Below are positions 63,066 through 64,000 of a DNA stretch of 64,000 nucleotides, in pieces (within the stretch, counting starts at the first letter, position 1; each line of letters opens with the position of its first letter). The notes beneath the pieces were generated by a model. The model was given only the letters and a program-made list of their open reading frames with translations, had not been told where the DNA came from and ran no database searches. The translations under genes were made by a program, and so were the position numbers. The DNA comes from Evansella cellulosilytica DSM 2522 (GTDB taxonomy: Bacteria > Bacillota > Bacilli > Bacillales > Salisediminibacteriaceae). The stretch is taken from the NCBI RefSeq assembly GCF_000177235.2, contig NC_014829.1, positions 4,030,001 through 4,094,000 of the forward strand, given 5' to 3'.

Positions 63066-64000
63066 TTATAACTCTGATTGTTCCTTCACTGATTTTTTTC
63101 TTATCACGAACAATGTTGCTCCACCTAATAAGAGCAGTACAAGCCCCATTAACATTACTGTATAAGTGTTTGTTGCAGTATCTGGTAGCTTTTCTCCAGC
63201 TTTTTCACCTGATTCTTCATCAAGTTTAGAATCCGAATCATCCTTCACTACTTCCGAATCCGAATCTTCTGACTTTTTGTCTTCCTCAGAATCTGTGTCT
63301 TCCTGTTCTCTTGGCTGTTCCTCATCTTCGTCTTGTATAGGTTCTTCCCCATTAGGATCTTTTTCTTCATCTTTGTCTTCGTCTTGTGGATCCTCAGGTA
63401 AATCTTGTTCTTCATTAGCTACAGTTAATAGAACGGTACCTCCGTCAGCCATCGCTGGAATACTTACAGTTACTTCTGTTCCATCCGCTTCGTACGTTAC
63501 TCCACTGTAGCTATCTGTTACTGTAGCACCAGATTCAACCTCGAGTGTTACTTCTTGCACCTCTTCCGAAACGTTTAAACCAACAAACACACTTTCTCCT
63601 TCAAACGAACGATCAAATACAAGAAACTCTTCTTCATCTGATCCTGCTATTTGACTTCGATCACCTCTTGCAAAAATGAGGGAATGATCATTTCTAAATG
63701 ACAATAGCTTTTGATAGTGTTCTAGAATGTGATTATCCTCAACACTATCCCAATCTAAGTCATACCTGTTGTCATATTGTGGCCAGTTATTCGCACCAGA
63801 TTGACCAAGCTCCTCGCCGTAATAAATAACCGGTTGCCCTTTAGCTGTTATTTGAAGCGCTGCAGCTATTTTAAGCATTCCTTCATTTCCATCGACTAGA
63901 TGACTAAGGAAACCATCTTCATCGTGACTTCCAAGAAACTGTCCTAGTGTTGCCGTATTGTCAATTATTGCGTTTCTCTCAATCAGATCTTGGTTGACGC
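63066..64000 (-). CDS. Cell-wall-anchored GH13 glycosidase, C-terminal part (runs off the window)
   Basis: The frame is open to the window edge; about 310 C-terminal residues are visible. The start of the visible part holds the end of a GH13 barrel: FLGSHDEDGFLSHL (conserved region IV, catalytic Asp/His environment), KGQPVIYYGEELGQSG and YDLDWDSV, as in alpha-amylases, neopullulanases and pullulanases. A beta-sandwich domain C follows, then an Asp/Glu/Ser-rich linker of about 80 residues, the sorting motif LPDTA, a membrane segment (MLMGLVLLLLGGATLFVI) and a basic tail RKKSVKEQ. It is therefore exported and sortase-anchored, and probably degrades alpha-glucans outside the cell. An internal ATG at 63878 is not the start. 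Confidence 0.9.
   Translation of the reverse strand, partial: VNQDLIERNAIIDNTATLGQFLGSHDEDGFLSHLVDGNEGMLKIAAALQITAKGQPVIYYGEELGQSGANNWPQYDNRYDLDWDSVEDNHILEHYQKLLSFRNDHSLIFARGDRSQIAGSDEEEFLVFDRSFEGESVFVGLNVSEEVQEVTLEVESGATVTDSYSGVTYEADGTEVTVSIPAMADGGTVLLTVANEEQDLPEDPQDEDKDEEKDPNGEEPIQDEDEEQPREQEDTDSEEDKKSEDSDSEVVKDDSDSKLDEESGEKAGEKLPDTATNTYTVMLMGLVLLLLGGATLFVIRKKSVKEQSEL

Noticed and set aside
1-64000. rRNA, tRNA, integrase or intact transposase genes
   Set aside because: No sequence resembling conserved rRNA segments, tRNA cloverleaf arms with CCA ends, or recombinase/transposase motifs was found by reading both strands; short degenerate remnants cannot be excluded.

Overview
The window is AT-rich DNA from a low-GC Gram-positive bacterium, almost certainly a member of the Bacillaceae. 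The evidence is strong GGAGG-type ribosome binding sites, frequent TTG and GTG starts, SPOCS/DUF3794, FapA, NERD and TcaA-like proteins, CcpA-type cre sequence and sigma-A promoters. The many very acidic (Asp/Glu-rich) lipoproteins and the acidic linker of a cell-wall-anchored glycosidase suggest an alkaliphilic or salt-tolerant species; that part is inference. No rRNA, tRNA, CRISPR array, phage module or intact insertion sequence was seen.

Layout. 0.4-8.9 kb: a degenerate FtsZ-like protein, a VOC protein, a lipoprotein, a fused methionine sulfoxide reductase (msrAB), a NERD protein, a ferrochelatase of the proteobacterial type, and an orphan GHKL sensor kinase with a nearby membrane protein. 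8.9-18.9 kb: a ten-gene locus for uptake and breakdown of a hydantoin- or allantoin-like ureide. It encodes a DapA-type aldolase, carbamoylase, cyclic amidohydrolase, RbsABC-type transporter, racemase, aminotransferase and GntR regulator, with two identical operators over two promoters. 19.4-22.2 kb: a hexuronate operon (uxuA, kdgA, kdgK). 22.8-39.2 kb: mixed housekeeping and accessory genes, including FapA, an aldo-keto reductase, a guanylate-kinase paralogue, a GH3 hexosaminidase, a two-domain Rieske protein, a broken/intact paralogue pair and an SLC13 permease behind an attenuator-like leader. 39.9-56.6 kb: a lipoprotein-rich stretch with purU and a SPOCS protein. 57.5-62.5 kb: a TetR-controlled MMPL transporter with a YhgE-like partner. 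63.1 kb to the edge: the C-terminal part of a sortase-anchored GH13 glycosidase.

The most unusual content lies between the genes. There are seven tandem arrays, roughly 80 units in all, and nearly every unit is 52 bp long although the arrays fall into at least four sequence families. Three arrays share a CATTG-CTTCGTATGA core and two share a 9-bp inverted repeat around AGAAAGGAA. A dispersed composite palindromic element (called X here) is found at about ten sites, with its terminal hairpin also used alone as a terminator. A second palindromic element (Y) is present in four copies, two of them with X nested inside. These repeats sit next to each other and next to gene ends, and I know of no described system that explains the shared 52-bp period.
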